Part shown: positions 62,081-64,000 of the stretch, in pieces
Numbering within the stretch: position 1 is the first letter of the stretch
Layout: each line of letters starts with the position of its first letter
DNA from: Nocardioides sp. Root122
GTDB taxonomy: Bacteria; Actinomycetota; Actinomycetes; Propionibacteriales; Nocardioidaceae
NCBI RefSeq assembly: GCF_001425025.1
Contig: NZ_LMDE01000001.1
Location: 478,751 to 542,750, forward strand
DNA: 64,000 nucleotides
Direction: 5' to 3'
Made by a program: the position numbers and the translations under genes
Notes under the pieces: generated by a model
What the model saw: only the letters and a program-made list of their open reading frames with translations
What the model was told of the DNA's origin: nothing
Database searches by the model: none

Positions 62081-62118
62081 GCCACGAGGCCCCGACCGGA
62101 CGGTCGGAGCCTCGTGGC
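62081..62118 (+). terminator. Strong terminator ending the polysaccharide locus
   Basis: GCCACGAGGC-C-CCGACC pairs with GGTCGG-A-GCCTCGTGGC (10 + 6 bp with one mismatch, loop GGAC), followed by GATTTGCTCTTT, a T-rich tail. Confidence 0.9.
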
Positions 62119-62143
62119 GATTTGCTCTTTGACTGCGTTCTGC

Positions 62144-62196
62144 GCGCCTTCCTCAACCAGCGGTGGGTTGGCCGAGCGCCTTCCTCACCTAGCGGT
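62144..62196. repeat. Two 21-base direct repeats downstream of cysN
   Basis: GCGCCTTCCTCAACCAGCGGT (62144-62164) recurs as GCGCCTTCCTCACCTAGCGGT (62176-62196), a 32-base period with two differences. The first contains CCTCAACCAG, the complement of one arm of the REP-like element at 43669, so it may be a decayed copy of that family. Confidence 0.55.
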
Positions 62197-62204
62197 CTGC
62201 TTGG

Positions 62205-63506
62205 TCAGCTGCCGCTGTTGATCATGCCGGCACCGACGGTGACGCCGGTGGCTTCGTCGATCAGGATGAACGAGCCGGTGGTGCGGTTCTTCGAGTAGGG
62301 GTCGCACAGCAGCGGCACGGTGGTGCGCAGCTGGACGCGGCCGATCTCGTTGAGCCCGAGCTCGCCGGCCTCCTGGTCGCGGTGGAGCGTGTTCACGTCG
62401 AGGCGGTACTGGATGTCCTTGACCATCGCGCGGCCCGTGCGGGTCGTGTGCTTGATGGCGAGCTTCTGCCTCGGCTTGAGAGGCTCGTTGGTCATCCAGC
62501 AGACCATCGCGTCGATGTCCTGCGACGGCTTCGGGGAGTTCTTGACGCGAGCGATCATGTCCCCACGGGAGACGTCGACGTCGTCCTCGAGGTGGACGGT
62601 GACCGACATGGGCGGGAACGCCTCGGCGATCTCGGTGTCGAAGAGCTCCACGCGCGAGATGGTCGAGGTCATGCCACTCGGCAGGACGACGACCTCGTCG
62701 CCCTTCTTCAGCACGCCTCCGGCCACCTGTCCGGCGTAGCCGCGGAAGTCGTGGTACTGGTCGGACTTGGGGCGGATGACGTACTGGACCGGGAAGCGGG
62801 TGTCGACCAGGTCGCGGTCGGAGGCGACGTGGACGTGCTCGAGGTGGTGCATCAGCGTCGGGCCGGAGTACCACGGGGTGTTCTCGGACCGGTTGACGAC
62901 GTTGTCGCCCTGCAGCGCCGAGATCGGGATGACCTCGAGGTCGGGAATGTTGAGCTTCGTGGCGAACTGCGTGAACTCCTTGTGGATCTTCTCGTAGACG
63001 TCCTTTGACCAGTCGACGAGGTCCATCTTGTTGATCGCCAGCACCAGGTGCGGCACGCGCAGCAGCGACAGCAGCACCGCGTGGCGGCGCGACTGCTCGG
63101 TGAGGCCCTGGCGGGCGTCGACCAGCACCAGGCCCAGGTCGGCGGTCGAGGCGCCGGTGACCATGTTGCGGGTGTACTGGATGTGGCCGGGGGTGTCGGC
63201 GATGATGAACTTGCGCGCCGGGGTCGCGAAGTAGCGGTAGGCCACGTCGATCGTGATGCCCTGCTCGCGCTCGGAGCGCAGGCCGTCGGTCAGCAGCGCC
63301 AGGTCGGTGTAGTCGTAGCCCTTGGACTGGCTCGTCGACTCCACCGCCTCGAGCTGGTCCTCGAAGATCGACTTGGAGTCCAGCAGCAGGCGGCCGATGA
63401 GGGTGGACTTGCCGTCGTCGACCGAACCGGCGGTCGCGAACCGGAGCAGGTCCATCTCGCCCTGGGCCATGGTGTGGGCGTCGCTGGTCTGGGGGGTGCT
63501 GGCCAT
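62205..63506 (-). CDS. cysN: Sulfate adenylyltransferase subunit 1 (GTPase)
   Basis: 433 residues. An EF-Tu-like GTPase that drives ATP sulfurylase: G1 GSVDDGKST, the G2 region GITIDVAYRYF, G3 DTPGH, G4 NKMD and the beta-barrel domains after about 230. It ends with GAGMINSGS and carries no fused APS kinase (CysC) domain, unlike mycobacterial CysNC. The start overlaps the cysD stop by one base (TGATG). Confidence 0.96.
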   Translation of the reverse strand: MASTPQTSDAHTMAQGEMDLLRFATAGSVDDGKSTLIGRLLLDSKSIFEDQLEAVESTSQSKGYDYTDLALLTDGLRSEREQGITIDVAYRYFATPARKFIIADTPGHIQYTRNMVTGASTADLGLVLVDARQGLTEQSRRHAVLLSLLRVPHLVLAINKMDLVDWSKDVYEKIHKEFTQFATKLNIPDLEVIPISALQGDNVVNRSENTPWYSGPTLMHHLEHVHVASDRDLVDTRFPVQYVIRPKSDQYHDFRGYAGQVAGGVLKKGDEVVVLPSGMTSTISRVELFDTEIAEAFPPMSVTVHLEDDVDVSRGDMIARVKNSPKPSQDIDAMVCWMTNEPLKPRQKLAIKHTTRTGRAMVKDIQYRLDVNTLHRDQEAGELGLNEIGRVQLRTTVPLLCDPYSKNRTTGSFILIDEATGVTVGAGMINSGS

Positions 63507-64000
63507 CAGAAGTAGCCTTCCTTCTTGCGGTCTTCCATGGCTGCTTCGGAGAAGCGGTCGTCACCACGGGTCGCGCCGCGCTCGGTCACGCGGGCGACGG
63601 CGATCTCGTCGATGATGGCTGCGGTGTCTGTCGCCTCGGACTCCACGCAGCCGGTCTGGGTGCGGTCACCGACGGTGCGGAACCGCACCATCTTCTTCTC
63701 GACCGTCTCGTTGCCCTTGGGCTGGATCTCGGGGCCGAGCGAGAGCAGCATGCCGTCGCGCTCGATGACCTCGCGCTCGTGGGCGAAGTAGATCGAGGGG
63801 ATCTCGATCTGCTCGCGGTGGATGTAGTGCCAGATGTCGAGCTCGGTCCAGTTGGACAGCGGGAAGATGCGCATGTGCTCACCGGCGTGGATGCGACCGT
63901 TGTAGAGGCTCCACAGCTCGGGACGCTGCATCTTCGGGTCCCACTGGCCGAAGTCGTCGCGGTGGGAGTAGACGCGCTCCTTGGCGCGGGCCTTCTCCTC
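63506..64000 (-). CDS. cysD: Sulfate adenylyltransferase subunit 2 (partial, N-terminus outside window)
   Basis: The C-terminal 164 residues of the PAPS-reductase-like ATP sulfurylase subunit: KERVYSHRDDFGQWDPK at the window edge, then HAGEHMRIFPLSNWTELDIW and VRFRTVGDRTQTGCVESEA, all diagnostic for CysD. The gene runs off the right end. With CysN it makes APS from sulfate and ATP, the first step of assimilation. Confidence 0.95.
   Translation of the reverse strand, partial: EEKARAKERVYSHRDDFGQWDPKMQRPELWSLYNGRIHAGEHMRIFPLSNWTELDIWHYIHREQIEIPSIYFAHEREVIERDGMLLSLGPEIQPKGNETVEKKMVRFRTVGDRTQTGCVESEATDTAAIIDEIAVARVTERGATRGDDRFSEAAMEDRKKEGYF

Noticed and set aside
61821..62156. 111-residue minus-strand ORF before cysN
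   Set aside because: Crosses the strong terminator at 62081-62118 and is low-complexity Ser/Arg.
1..64000. CRISPR array, prophage or rRNA
   Set aside because: No regularly spaced repeats, phage structural genes or conserved rRNA sequence were seen on either strand.

Overview
The window is a high-GC, gene-dense stretch of an actinobacterial chromosome, most like Nocardioides or a near relative (inference). The signs are mycothiol synthase (MshD), a GlnR-type orphan regulator, the sulfurtransferase/DUF1416 pair behind a cysteine-rich leader peptide, a PHO box of GTTCACC repeats, leaderless promoters (TAnnnT six to seven bases before the start codon), and many stop/start overlaps. No phage, insertion sequence with a transposase, or CRISPR array was seen. 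Functions come from reading the translated sequence; no database search was run.

1-10.1 kb is a minus-strand carotenoid operon: crtE, crtB, crtI, two small lycopene cyclase subunits, a P450 resembling the Thermus CYP175 beta-carotene hydroxylase, a CrtQ-like glycosyltransferase, a CrtO-like acyltransferase, a PAP2 phosphatase and IPP isomerase. No lycopene elongase is present, so the predicted product is a C40 carotenoid glycoside fatty-acid ester. A MerR-DICT regulator is divergent from it. Beyond idi are a leaderless small ORF, a DksA-type zinc-finger protein and the start of an FAD oxidoreductase.

11-24 kb is mixed: serA, tRNA-Lys(TTT), a large secreted protein with animal-like ZU5, TSP3, VWD and NIDO modules broken by a frameshift, a DUF981/TetR locus with two matching operators, a UGT-like glycosyltransferase, cutC, an M81 metallopeptidase, a cold-shock protein, an anchored unknown protein and a NUDIX/histidine phosphatase.

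25-38 kb is a phosphate block: pstSCAB behind a PHO box, a PiT transporter with its DUF47 partner, and polyphosphate kinase. Two near-identical long hairpins flank a lone nuclease-like gene inside it. DsrE, nitrobindin, Fur and YgfZ genes, then mshD and glnR, follow.

38.6-45 kb holds a MoaD-like protein, a repetitive secreted protein with a Lys-rich tail, a divergent Hsp20/HspR-like pair, a membrane thioredoxin, and a sulfur operon (leader peptide, DUF4395, sulfurtransferase, DUF1416) with foldable attenuator-like RNA.

45-62 kb is a surface polysaccharide locus: a secreted glycosidase-like protein and a PAS histidine kinase at the edge, a bacillosamine-type set (PglF, PglE, PglC and PglD homologues), two GT4 glycosyltransferases, a UDP-sugar dehydrogenase, a FnlA/CapE-type enzyme with an RmlD-like reductase, a flippase, and a fusion of a GT2 glycosyltransferase with a Wzy-type polymerase. 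The distal genes use more AT-rich codons than their surroundings. A strong terminator then separates this locus from cysN and a partial cysD, read leftward from the right edge.
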